Assembly (NCBI GenBank): GCA_030613785.1
Contig: JAUWLF010000046.1
Coordinates: 1-32,816, forward strand
Reading direction: 5' to 3'
From: Chloroflexota bacterium
Lineage (GTDB): Bacteria; Chloroflexota; Anaerolineae; UBA7937; B3-Chlor
Length of the DNA: 32,816 nucleotides
Positions 23,162 to 31,239 of the stretch are shown here, piece after piece. The notes beneath the pieces are model-generated. The model was not told the origin of the DNA. It did no database searches and was given only the letters and a program-made list of their open reading frames with translations. The position numbers were made by a program, and so were the translations under genes. The stretch's first letter is position 1; every line of letters begins with the position of its first letter.

Positions 23162-23286
23162 CTAGGGCCTCGCCTCAAGGGCACGCAAGTACGGGCGAAC
23201 TGGCGACTCCCCAGGGCGGACCCGACATCCCGGGAGAGACTTCCACGGAAGTCGGGTCTTTCGCTGCGTCCCAAGCGCGCGTGATG
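23162..23286 (+). repeat. 125-bp direct repeat, copy 2
   Basis: Same start (CTAGGGCCTCGCCT) and end (GTGATG) as copy 1 at 21172-21296. The core contains GACTTCC-AC-GGAAGTC (23238-23253), a perfect 7-2-7 palindrome. An outer ACCCGAC/GTCGGGT pairing is an alternative fold. It sits directly before the arsR promoter. Confidence 0.85.
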
Positions 23287-23312
23287 TGTCGTATCCCGAT
23301 CTGAGCACGAAC

Positions 23313-23341
23313 TTGACAGGTGGGTGGTTTCGGGTTATAAT
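23313..23341 (+). promoter_or_regulatory. Consensus sigma-70 promoter of arsR-type gene
   Basis: Perfect TTGACA (23313-23318), a 17-base spacer and perfect TATAAT (23336-23341). The last two bases of the -10 overlap the operator palindrome, so a bound repressor would block polymerase. Confidence 0.9.
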
Positions 23342-23359
23342 ATGAGCAAGTGCTCATAT
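23340..23359. promoter_or_regulatory. ArsR/SmtB-type operator, site 1
   Basis: ATATGAGCA and TGCTCATAT are exact inverted repeats separated by AG (9-2-9). This is the form of SmtB/CzrA-family operators, which carry a TGA-N-CA type half site near ATAT. It overlaps the -10 and lies 11 bases before the GTG start, so negative autoregulation is expected. Confidence 0.85.
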
Positions 23360-23370
23360 ATGGAGGCTGA

Positions 23371-23739
23371 GTGGCACAGCAAAAGAGTACCCGGGACCGG
23401 TGTGAGCTACCTGTTATCGACGAAGTCAAGGTCCGGCGAGCCGCAGAGCATCTGATTGATGGTCTGACCGCCACCCAGCTAGCCAGCACCTTCAAGGCCC
23501 TGAGCGACCCCACCCGGGTGCGCATCATCTCCGCCCTGTCTCACAACGAGATGTGCGTCTACGATCTAGCAGCGGCGGTGGGGATCAGCCAATCGGCCGT
23601 TTCTCATCAACTGCGCACCCTGCGAGAGATGCGCCTGGTCAAGTTTCGCAAGGAAGGGCGCCACGTCTACTATACCCTGGATGACGAACATGTTCATAGT
23701 CTCTTCGACCAAGGGTTGAACCACATAGAGCACAATTGA
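23371..23739 (+). CDS. ArsR/SmtB-family metal-responsive repressor (CzrA-like)
   Basis: This 122-residue winged-helix repressor has ALSDPTRVRIISAL at the dimer/DNA-binding start, VGISQSAVSHQLRTLREMRLV as the recognition helix and GRHVYYTL as the wing. The C-terminal helix carries D105-x-H107...H118-x2-H121, with spacing identical to the alpha-5 zinc/cobalt site of Staphylococcus CzrA. The alpha-3 thiol site is incomplete (MCVYDL has a single Cys), which argues against Cd/Pb sensing of the CadC type. GTG start with GGAGG four bases upstream. It should release its own operator and the one at 23781 when Zn or Co binds, raising the P1B-4 exporter. Confidence 0.92.
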   Translation: MAQQKSTRDRCELPVIDEVKVRRAAEHLIDGLTATQLASTFKALSDPTRVRIISALSHNEMCVYDLAAAVGISQSAVSHQLRTLREMRLVKFRKEGRHVYYTLDDEHVHSLFDQGLNHIEHN

Positions 23740-23742
23740 TCC

Positions 23743-23767
23743 GGGGGCGACGAGATCACTCGCCCCC
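23743..23767 (+). terminator. Rho-independent terminator-like hairpin after arsR
   Basis: GGGGGCGA (23743-23750) pairs with TCGCCCCC (23760-23767) around a 9-base loop, four bases after the arsR stop. The following CCTCTTAT is only a weak T-tract, so partial read-through is possible. Confidence 0.6.
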
Positions 23768-23780
23768 CTCTTATGACTCA

Positions 23781-23804
23781 ATATCTGAGTATCTGTTCAT
23801 ATAT
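23781..23804. promoter_or_regulatory. ArsR/SmtB-type operator, site 2 (imperfect)
   Basis: ATATCTGAGTA and TGTTCATATAT (11-2-11) are inverted repeats matching at 8 of 11 positions, with the same ATAT...TGA core as site 1. It lies between arsR and the P1B-4 ATPase. No convincing promoter was found in the 108 bases that follow. Confidence 0.55.
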
Positions 23805-23912
23805 TCGAGGCGAGGCAGAGCTGGGGCGCTTGGAAGTTCTGTGTTCCGTCAGCTCCTTTGGCAGCGGTTCGCTCATCAAGTCATGATATCATTCTGATCT
23901 GAGGAGTAGTAG

Positions 23913-26357
23913 TTGATTGCATCAACTGTCCAGTTGGAAATCCCCATTCTCCTGCCCGGGGTCGAGGATGAGTGCGACCAGTGTGTGACGCGTCTGATCG
24001 AACGACTGAGCCAGCGCAAGGGTGTCGGGCAGGTCCACGTGGAGCGAAAAGACGAACAGGCACGGCTCTGCATCCACTACGACTCCAACGTAGTGTCTCT
24101 GTCGCAGGTGCAGCGCTGGGCGGAGCAGGCGGGTACCCAGGTGAGCCAGCGCTACCGCCACGAGACGGTGCGCATCACCGGCATGGACTGTCCCGACTGC
24201 GCCCTCAGCATTGAGCACATCCTTGCCCGGATTGACGGCATTGTAGCCGTGTCAGTCCACTACGCCGCTGAGAAGATGCGCGTGGAGTACGACTCCACAC
24301 TCCTGGACCGCGAAGCCATCGTCAAACGGGTGAAGAGCCTGGGCTACGCCATCGAGGAGGATGAAGCGGCCAAGGGTTGGATCCGGGACAACTGGGAGCT
24401 GCTGCTGAGCGTCGCGTGCGGCCTTTTCCTGGCAGTCGGCTTCCTCGGCGAGACCCTCTTCGGGCTGCCCCGGTTGGCAGCCATCGGACTCTACGCCCTG
24501 GCCTATCTGGCCGGCGGTTACGACGCCGCCCGTCACGGCTTCAAGGCCGCGCTCCACCTGCGCTTCGACATAGATTTTCTCATGGTCGTCGCAGCCCTCG
24601 GAGCAGCTCTGTTGGGCGAGTGGGCCGAGGGTGCCCTGCTACTCTTCCTCTTCAGCCTGGGCCACGCCCTGGAGCATTATGCCACCGACCGAGCCAGGGC
24701 AGCCATCCGTGCCCTGGGCGAACTTGCCGCCAAGTCGGCGCTCGTGCGACGCGATGGGAGTGAGACGGAACTCCCTGTGGAAGAAGTGCTCCGCGGCGAC
24801 ATCGTCATCGTCAAACCTGGCCAGCGCATCCCTGTGGACGGCTCGGTGGTCGAGGGCCAGTCGACGGTGGACCAGTCCCCCATCACCGGCGAGAGCGTGC
24901 CGGTGGAGAAGAGCAAGGGGAGCGAGGTCTTTGCCGGCACGGTCAATGGCGAAGGCGCGCTGGACATCGAGGTGACTCGCCTAGCCCAGGACACCACACT
25001 CGCGCGAGTTGTGGAGATGGTGGAGGAGGCACAGACGCAGAAATCTCCGACCCAGCAGTTCACAGAAAGGCTCGAGCGCATCTTCGTGCCGGCGGTCCTG
25101 GCTGGCGTGGTGCTGGTCATCATTCTCCCGCCGCTAGTCGGCTGGCTCTCCTTGGGACAGTCCTTCCTTCGCGGGATGACCATCCTCGTGGCAGCCAGCC
25201 CCTGTGCACTGGCCATTGCCACGCCGTCGGCAGTACTCTCGGGCGTGGCGCAGGCGGCTCGCAACGGGGTCCTGGTCAAGGGAGGCATGCACCTGGAGAA
25301 CCTGGGTGGTCTGAGTGCTATCGCCTTTGACAAGACCGGCACTCTGACTCACGGTCGCCCCCAGGTGGTGGACGTGGTGGGCGTGAATGGCACGAGCGAG
25401 GGCCAACTGCTCACCGTCGCCGCGGCGGTTGAGACCCGCTCGTCGCACCCGCTCGCCCAGGCCGTGGTGCGCGAGGCACAGCGGCGAGGCTTGGACCTAC
25501 CGTCGGGCGGTGATCTGGAATCCATGACCGGGCGAGGGGTACGCGCCTCACTGGATGGTCACAGGGTGCTCATCGGCAACGTAATGCTCTTCGAGAGCGA
25601 AGGTGTGGACGTTCCAGACGATCTGCGCGACCGGGCGCAGACCCTCGAAGCACAGGGAAAGACCACTGTGATCGGCTACGGCCCAACGGCGGAGGTGCCC
25701 GTCGCGCCGGCTCCCGTTGATAGGGCCAGCCTGCCGGCGGCGGAGGGCGGTGGCCAAACAACAGACTTCCTGGGTCTCATTGCCCTGGCCGACACTCCAC
25801 GTCCGGAGGCACGAGGCGCCTTGGTCCGGCTGAATGAGTTGGGGATCCGCAAGACGATCATGCTCACCGGCGACAACGAGCGGGTGGCGGCAGCGATCGC
25901 CAGGGACCTCGGCCTGACCGACTTTGAAGCCAACCTCCTGCCGGAACAGAAGGTGGAGGCCATCAAGGCGCTGTTGGGAAAGTACCGCCAGGTGGCTATG
26001 GTGGGTGATGGGGTCAACGATGCGCCGGCCCTGGCCCAGGCCACGGTGGGCATCGCCATGGGCGGTGCCGGCACCGACGTAGCCCTGGAGACGGCCGACG
26101 TGGCTCTAATGGCCAATGATCTGTCGAAGCTTCCGTTTGCCGTAGGACTTAGCCGCCAGGCGCGGCGAGTTATCCGGCAAAACCTGATCGTGTCCTTGGG
26201 CGTAATCGCCTTGTTGATTCCTGCAGGCCTCTTCGGCCTGGTGGGCATCGGCGTGGCCATCCTCTTACACGAGGGCAGCACGCTGGCGGTAGTCGCCAAT
26301 GCGCTGCGATTGCTCGGATTCAAGGATGACGCGGCCCTTGCACCCCCGTCTGCATGA
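23913..26357 (+). CDS. P1B-4-type metal-exporting P-type ATPase
   Basis: This 814-residue inner-membrane ATPase exports divalent metal ions. Two N-terminal metal-binding (HMA) domains are seen: a diverged one with CDQC (21-24) and a clear one with GMDCPDC (C93, C96). The membrane motif is SPC (429-431), the phosphorylation site DKTGT begins at D473, a SSHPLA motif follows, then GDGVNDAP. HEGST (786-790) in the last helices together with SPC defines subgroup P1B-4 (Co, Zn, Ni or Fe exporters such as CoaT, CtpD and PfeT). An Ala/Pro/Gly-rich insert of about 20-25 residues (near 25680-25760) interrupts the strand before LGLIALADTPRPEA. TTG start with GAGGAG six bases upstream; weaker starts are possible. 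Confidence 0.92.
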   Translation: MIASTVQLEIPILLPGVEDECDQCVTRLIERLSQRKGVGQVHVERKDEQARLCIHYDSNVVSLSQVQRWAEQAGTQVSQRYRHETVRITGMDCPDCALSIEHILARIDGIVAVSVHYAAEKMRVEYDSTLLDREAIVKRVKSLGYAIEEDEAAKGWIRDNWELLLSVACGLFLAVGFLGETLFGLPRLAAIGLYALAYLAGGYDAARHGFKAALHLRFDIDFLMVVAALGAALLGEWAEGALLLFLFSLGHALEHYATDRARAAIRALGELAAKSALVRRDGSETELPVEEVLRGDIVIVKPGQRIPVDGSVVEGQSTVDQSPITGESVPVEKSKGSEVFAGTVNGEGALDIEVTRLAQDTTLARVVEMVEEAQTQKSPTQQFTERLERIFVPAVLAGVVLVIILPPLVGWLSLGQSFLRGMTILVAASPCALAIATPSAVLSGVAQAARNGVLVKGGMHLENLGGLSAIAFDKTGTLTHGRPQVVDVVGVNGTSEGQLLTVAAAVETRSSHPLAQAVVREAQRRGLDLPSGGDLESMTGRGVRASLDGHRVLIGNVMLFESEGVDVPDDLRDRAQTLEAQGKTTVIGYGPTAEVPVAPAPVDRASLPAAEGGGQTTDFLGLIALADTPRPEARGALVRLNELGIRKTIMLTGDNERVAAAIARDLGLTDFEANLLPEQKVEAIKALLGKYRQVAMVGDGVNDAPALAQATVGIAMGGAGTDVALETADVALMANDLSKLPFAVGLSRQARRVIRQNLIVSLGVIALLIPAGLFGLVGIGVAILLHEGSTLAVVANALRLLGFKDDAALAPPSA

Positions 26358-26432
26358 AGACAGAATGGAGAGCGACCTCCCGGGGTCGTGACGGGCAATC
26401 GTTGTGGTCTTCCCCCGAGACGAGCATAAACA
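26322..26432 (+). repeat. Direct repeat B, copy 1 (P1B-4 gene end and downstream)
   Basis: From AAGGATGACGCGGCC in the last codons of the ATPase through GGGTCGTGACGGGCAA and GTTGTGGTCTTC to the GAGACGAGCA segment. A diverged copy lies at 31859-31970. Because the repeat includes coding and downstream DNA, it reflects duplication of this locus. Confidence 0.75.
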
Positions 26433-26448
26433 GGAAGAAGGAATAGAG

Positions 26449-26598
26449 ATGAAAGAGAAGACAGTAACCCTGGCCCTCAAAGAGTACATGCCCCCGGACT
26501 GCACGCACTACGAGATCCTGGACAACAGTTATGACTATCTTGCCAACAGAGGGGAGTGATTCTTTCAAGAAGAGGAGATGCCCTTCTACATGGGCTAG
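26449..26598 (+). pseudogene. Chimeric remnant: P1B-3 ATPase start fused to diiron-protein end
   Basis: From ATG 26449 the first 19 codons read MKEKTVTLALKEYMPPDCT, nearly the N-terminus of the CopB-like ATPase at 28943 (MREETITLALKEYMPPECT). At about 26504 the sequence switches to HYEILDNSYDYLAN, the C-terminal part of the diiron protein at 20642-21175. A TGA at 26557 replaces the Trp codon of that parent (GEWYF), after which the frame continues FFQEEEMPFYMG to TAG 26598. It may express a 36-residue peptide but is best read as recombination debris. Confidence 0.85.
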
Positions 26599-26817
26599 AG
26601 GACTCTCTGAACGCCCAAGCACATACTTGGGGAAGGAACTATCTCTGCTCACACCTCCCGTCTTTTTTGCTTCAGTTGGTCTTGCAGGAATGCCTCCCAT
26701 GAGTTAGTGTACTACTGAAGGTCAATCTCGTGAGGAAGAAACGAAAGCAATACAGTCTAGGCCGACGGCGACTAGTAACTGCAGGTAGCAACACGATATC
26801 TAGAGGAGGGACTGAAG

Positions 26818-28239
26818 ATGTCACGACTCTGCAAAGTGATGGCCGTCGCGATGGGATTGCTGTTGGCGCTGATTCTCGCAGGGCCAGGCATGAGCCAATC
26901 CCCCGATGACGACGATAATGTCATCTGGATCCCTGAGCAGCTTACCACCCAGCTGGCTGTACAGGCAGCCTACGACGACGAGAATGTCTATTTCTATCTG
27001 CAGTGGCCGACCGATACTCCCCACTTCTACCACGATTACTTGGTATATGAAGATGGTCAGTGGGTACGCTATGGTGCGTCCCCCGTAGGTTCCCAGGAGT
27101 TTGGCGTGTACGAAGACCGTGTCACGTTTCTCGTAGACGATGGCAGCGTGTACGGCTTCAAGAATCAGGGTTGCTATGTTACCTGCCACGATGGGCTGCG
27201 CTTCATGAGCGATGCCGTTGGCAAGGATGAGGTTCAGCGGCATGCTTACCTTGGGGAGGTTTTGGAGCGCGACGATGTGCGCAAGTACCTGCCCCAATCT
27301 CGGGCGGGCGAGAACTGGTATGACGCCCCTTGGGACATCCTTGAGTCTGAGCAGACCTTGAGTGACTATCGGGCCAACGGGGTCTTCCTTGACTTCTGGC
27401 ATTGGCGAGCTCACCGTGGCAACCCCATTGGGTACGCAGATGACCAATACGTGATGGAGTTCCGCTCGAGCGACGAGGGCAAGGGACCCTATACCACCAA
27501 TTGGGATAACGATCTGAACCAGCCCAAGTTCATGTTCAATCCTCAGTTAACTGGCCAATATGCCCTGCGTTGGGATAAAGTCGTGGCGCGCGAGTATACC
27601 CAAGATGACTATTACTATCTCAGCGAGGAGATCGCGATGCCTTTTGACCTGGGGCATCCGTGGCAGGAGGGGGATGTCATTCCGCGTCGGCTGCTACGTG
27701 AACCCGACGGCAGCCACGGCACCATCCGTGCTGATGGACGGTGGTCCGACGGCTTGTGGCACGTGGAGTTGGTGCGGGCTCTGGACACGGGATACCCTAT
27801 GGATGACAAGCCCTTCCTGGAGGGCCGGACTTACACCGTTGGCTTCGCGATCCACAAGAACGCCACCGGCAGTCGCTGGCATTACATCTCTTTCCCTCTC
27901 ACTCTGGGAATCGGGCAAGACGCCGATGTCACGGCGATGCGTTTGAGTGACCAAGAACCCGACTGGGAAGACATCAAGCCGGTGATGGTGGATTTGTTCT
28001 ATCCCGGTCAGACAGATTGGGAGTTCGTAACCAGCGATGCTCATCCAGGAGCCGAGGCCATCAGGATCGACGACCGTGGTTGCGGCAGCTGTCACCACAG
28101 CGCGCTGAAGATGGGTCAAGCATCAGTTGCCCTCGAGGTGCGCGATGAGGGAAACTGGGCCTGGACGGTAGCTGCTGGTGTGCTAGTCATCGTCGGCGGC
28201 AGTATCACTGTGCTGAACCTGCAGAGGAGGAAGAACTAG
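26818..28239 (+). CDS. Membrane-anchored c-type cytochrome with ethylbenzene-dehydrogenase-like heme domain
   Basis: This 473-residue exported protein has a signal peptide (about 1-26), a large beta-rich domain of the EB_dh/DMSO-reductase gamma-like heme-binding type (WIPEQLTTQLAVQAAYDDENVYFYLQW style strands), and a C-terminal membrane helix (about 445-466) followed by RRKN. Two heme attachment sites are visible: C119-x3-C123-H124, an unusual three-residue spacing, and a standard C422-GS-C425-H426. GAGGAGGG precedes the ATG. It is followed without a gap by a multi-span membrane protein, so together they may form a membrane electron-transfer complex on the outer face. The catalytic partner is not in this window. 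Confidence 0.8.
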   Translation: MSRLCKVMAVAMGLLLALILAGPGMSQSPDDDDNVIWIPEQLTTQLAVQAAYDDENVYFYLQWPTDTPHFYHDYLVYEDGQWVRYGASPVGSQEFGVYEDRVTFLVDDGSVYGFKNQGCYVTCHDGLRFMSDAVGKDEVQRHAYLGEVLERDDVRKYLPQSRAGENWYDAPWDILESEQTLSDYRANGVFLDFWHWRAHRGNPIGYADDQYVMEFRSSDEGKGPYTTNWDNDLNQPKFMFNPQLTGQYALRWDKVVAREYTQDDYYYLSEEIAMPFDLGHPWQEGDVIPRRLLREPDGSHGTIRADGRWSDGLWHVELVRALDTGYPMDDKPFLEGRTYTVGFAIHKNATGSRWHYISFPLTLGIGQDADVTAMRLSDQEPDWEDIKPVMVDLFYPGQTDWEFVTSDAHPGAEAIRIDDRGCGSCHHSALKMGQASVALEVRDEGNWAWTVAAGVLVIVGGSITVLNLQRRKN

Positions 28240-28848
28240 ATGGAACTGCATGGCATGCTTCACACAATTCTCTCCGAACTCCACATAGGGATGTTGGTGT
28301 TGGCCACGGGGATGATCATTCTATGGCTCATCGCCGCGCGAAGTCGGCGTGAAGAGATAAGGACACTTGCTATCATCGCGGATCGAACAGCCTATGTCGC
28401 AGCAATCGCGGGCCTGGCGGCGCTCGTACTTGCAGCTCTCGCAGGCTTGTACACAACCTGGGAATGGGAGGCTGTGCAGAGCACGGTACTGACGCGCAAC
28501 AAGATCATGATCTCGGCGCTTTCCATGGCGTTCTGGGGCATGCTGGTTTACGTGCGGGCCCGGCAGGGCGAACACGTGTGGCAGAGGCCCGCCATCACAG
28601 GATTGTACCTGGCGCTAACCTTGGGGGGGTTCGCTACCATCGTCCTGGCTGGTTCGCTGGGCGGGGTGGCATCTCTGAAGGGAACTATCCTGGATCCGTT
28701 TTTCGATGCTTTGAAGCTCAATCGGTACGTAATGCTGGTATTGCCCCAACCGATCAACTATTCTCTCATCGTCGTCACCTTGGTCGTGACCGTCTGGTCT
28801 TTCTGGGTGGCCAGGAGCGGAAAAGGGGACCGGGGAAAGGCTCGATGA
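28240..28848 (+). CDS. Multi-span membrane protein, partner of the cytochrome
   Basis: This 202-residue integral membrane protein has about five helices, at roughly 13-32, 48-70, 90-105, 120-146 and 170-192. It starts at the base after the cytochrome stop, so the two must be co-translated. Conserved-looking histidines near the N-terminus (H4, H8, H15) could be heme or quinone-site ligands, but the later helices show no clear matching pair of His, so cytochrome b identity is not established. The family is not recognised. A membrane anchor or quinone-interacting subunit for the cytochrome is the natural inference. Confidence 0.72.
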   Translation: MELHGMLHTILSELHIGMLVLATGMIILWLIAARSRREEIRTLAIIADRTAYVAAIAGLAALVLAALAGLYTTWEWEAVQSTVLTRNKIMISALSMAFWGMLVYVRARQGEHVWQRPAITGLYLALTLGGFATIVLAGSLGGVASLKGTILDPFFDALKLNRYVMLVLPQPINYSLIVVTLVVTVWSFWVARSGKGDRGKAR

Positions 28849-28942
28849 TCTCAGCTAGAGAGAACGGAGGACCGCTTTCCTGTGCACGCCCGGACACTGC
28901 AGCTTTGCGCTATCACAAAGGGAACCAGAAAGGACGAATAAC

Positions 28943-31186
28943 ATGAGGGAAGAAACGATAACCCTGGCTCTCAAAGAGTACATGCCCCCGGAGTGCACGT
29001 GCGCTATCGAGGATAAGGTGCGGGGCAGTGAGGGTGTCGTTGCTGTCAGCGTGAACCCGGTGGACGACGTGGTGCAGGTCACCTATGACGGTGAAAAGAT
29101 AGAGCTTAGCCAGATCAAAGAAATCCTGGAACGGTGCGGCTACCACTGCGAAGGCGAGATGGACATGCCCAGCCATGCCCACATGGAGCACGAACAGGAG
29201 AAAGCGGAGGGACATGACCATCACGCGATGATGGAGCAGGATTTCCGCCGCCGCTTTTGGGTCGTCCTGGCCCTCTCCGTCCCGGTGCTGCTCCTCTCGC
29301 CGACCATTCAGAACTGGTTCGGGTTCACCCTCACTTTCCCTGGTGCCCGGTACGTGCTCTTCGCGCTGGCGACGGTCATTACCTTCTATGGCGCGTGGCC
29401 CTTCTACAACAACGCCCGCAAGGCACTGCGCACTGGCGTGCTGGACATGAATGTGCTGGTCAGTCTGGCTGTATCCGCTGGCTATCTCTTCAGCGTCGGC
29501 GCTACCTTCATCTTCACCGCTGTGGACTTCTATTGGGAGGTCGCCACGCTGGTGCTGGTGCTCCTCCTGGGCCACTGGCTGGAGATGCGGGCGGTGCGCG
29601 GCACGGCTGGAGCGCTGCGCGAGTTGGTCAAACTGATCCCCCCCACTGCCAACAAGCTCGTGGGCGACCAGGTAGAGGAAGTGCCCACGGCCCAGGTGGA
29701 GGTGGGCGACCTCCTCCTAGTGCGGCCCGGGGAGAAGGTTCCCATCGACGGCGAGGTGGTGGAGGGACAGAGCGGCGTCAACGAAGCCATGATCACCGGC
29801 GAGAGCAAGCCTGTGCCCAAAGGGCCAGGCGACTCCGTCATCGGCGGCAGCCTCAATGGCGAGGGTGCGCTGCGGGTCCGCGTCACCCGCACTGGCGAAG
29901 AGACCGCCCTGGCGCAGATCGTCTCCCTCGTCAAGGAAGCCCAGGCCTCCAAACCACCGGTCCAGCGCCTGGCAGATCGGGCGGCCCACTGGTTGACCAT
30001 CATCGCGGTGATCGTGGCGGCAGGCACCCTTCTGTTTTGGCTCCTGATTGCTGATCAGACGACAGTTTTTGCGCTGACGCTGGCGGTGACGGTGTTGGTC
30101 ATCGCTTGCCCCCATGCCCTGGGGTTGGCCATCCCGGTCGTGACCACCATCTCCACAACCTTGGGTGCCCGCAACGGAATGCTCATCCGCAACGCGGAGG
30201 CCACCGAGACCGCTCGGCGGCTGGACGTAGTGGTCTTCGACAAGACGGGCACCCTCACGAGAGGCGAATTCGGCGTCACCGACGTAATAACCCTGGCCGA
30301 CTGGGATGAGGACACGCTTCTGCGACGGGTGGCGGCAGTAGAGGTCAACTCCGAGCACGTCATCGCCCAGAGCATCGTCCGCTCGGCGGCGCAAGCGGAG
30401 CACGCTAAGCCCTTACCCCAGGCCACTGATTTCCGGGCCATCCCCGGCAAGGGAGCTCAGGCTAGTGTAGAAGGCGTGGAGCTGGCAGTAGGCAACCGCG
30501 CGCTGATGGCCGATCTGGGCTTGTCGCTGCCCGACAGCCCACGGCTGGCAGAACTGCAGCAGCAGGGGAAGACGGTGGTCTACGCCGCCGCCGAAGGACG
30601 GGTGGTAGGGGCCATCGCCCTGGCCGACTTGATCAGGGAGGAGTCCCGGGAGGCGCTGACGGGGCTGAAGGGGATGGGCCTCCAGGTGGCGATGCTCACC
30701 GGTGACAGCCAGGCTGTCGCCGACTGGGTGGCCGGTGAACTGGACCTAGACATCGTCTTCGCCGAGGTACAGCCAGAGCAGAAGGCCGACAAGATCAAGG
30801 GGTTGCAGGCGCAGGGCAAGGTGGTGGCGATGGTCGGCGACGGCATCAACGACGCCCCTGCGCTGGTCCGGGCGGACGTGGGGATCGCCATCGGCGCGGG
30901 CACCGATGTGGCCATCGAGTCGGCGGATGTGGTGCTGGTGAAGAACGACCCGCGAGACGTGGTGGGATTGATTCGCCTGAGCCGCGCCACGATGACCAAG
31001 ATGCGCCAGAACCTGGTCTGGGCCACCGCCTACAACGTGGTGGCTATCCCGGCCGCGGCTGGGGTATTGCAGCCGTGGGGGATCATCCTGCGGCCCGAAT
31101 GGGGGGCGCTGATCATGAGCGCCAGCACCATCATCGTCGCCTTCAACGCCCTGCTGCTGCGACGGGTGGATTTGAGAAGGCGGTGA
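28943..31186 (+). CDS. P1B-3-type heavy-metal ATPase (CopB-like)
   Basis: This 747-residue inner-membrane ATPase has the CPH motif (389-391), phosphorylation site DKTGT starting at D433, a conserved His motif in NSEHVIAQS, and GDGINDAP. Late-helix motifs are YNVVAIPAAAGVL and MSASTIIVAFNA. CPH marks subgroup P1B-3, which exports copper or silver. The N-terminus has an HMA-like domain with CTC (C18, C20) in place of CxxC, then a His-rich stretch (about 73-97) typical of CopB. AGAAAGGA precedes the ATG. Its first codons recur in the chimera at 26449 and its last ones in a remnant at 31754. Confidence 0.92.
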   Translation: MREETITLALKEYMPPECTCAIEDKVRGSEGVVAVSVNPVDDVVQVTYDGEKIELSQIKEILERCGYHCEGEMDMPSHAHMEHEQEKAEGHDHHAMMEQDFRRRFWVVLALSVPVLLLSPTIQNWFGFTLTFPGARYVLFALATVITFYGAWPFYNNARKALRTGVLDMNVLVSLAVSAGYLFSVGATFIFTAVDFYWEVATLVLVLLLGHWLEMRAVRGTAGALRELVKLIPPTANKLVGDQVEEVPTAQVEVGDLLLVRPGEKVPIDGEVVEGQSGVNEAMITGESKPVPKGPGDSVIGGSLNGEGALRVRVTRTGEETALAQIVSLVKEAQASKPPVQRLADRAAHWLTIIAVIVAAGTLLFWLLIADQTTVFALTLAVTVLVIACPHALGLAIPVVTTISTTLGARNGMLIRNAEATETARRLDVVVFDKTGTLTRGEFGVTDVITLADWDEDTLLRRVAAVEVNSEHVIAQSIVRSAAQAEHAKPLPQATDFRAIPGKGAQASVEGVELAVGNRALMADLGLSLPDSPRLAELQQQGKTVVYAAAEGRVVGAIALADLIREESREALTGLKGMGLQVAMLTGDSQAVADWVAGELDLDIVFAEVQPEQKADKIKGLQAQGKVVAMVGDGINDAPALVRADVGIAIGAGTDVAIESADVVLVKNDPRDVVGLIRLSRATMTKMRQNLVWATAYNVVAIPAAAGVLQPWGIILRPEWGALIMSASTIIVAFNALLLRRVDLRRR

Positions 31187-31239
31187 CCACCCCTTATTAG
31201 CCGAGCCAGGTGCTTGGCAGCTAGAGCGGATGTGAGGTG

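Noticed and set aside
23220..23262. GGGAGAGAC in the 125-bp repeat as a glycine riboswitch
   Set aside because: The following conserved parts of the glycine aptamer are absent, and the copies do not precede glycine-related genes.
26557..26559. In-frame TGA as a second selenocysteine codon
   Set aside because: The parent gene at 20642 has Trp (TGG) at this position, and the fragment is a chimera without catalytic context. It is a simple nonsense change.
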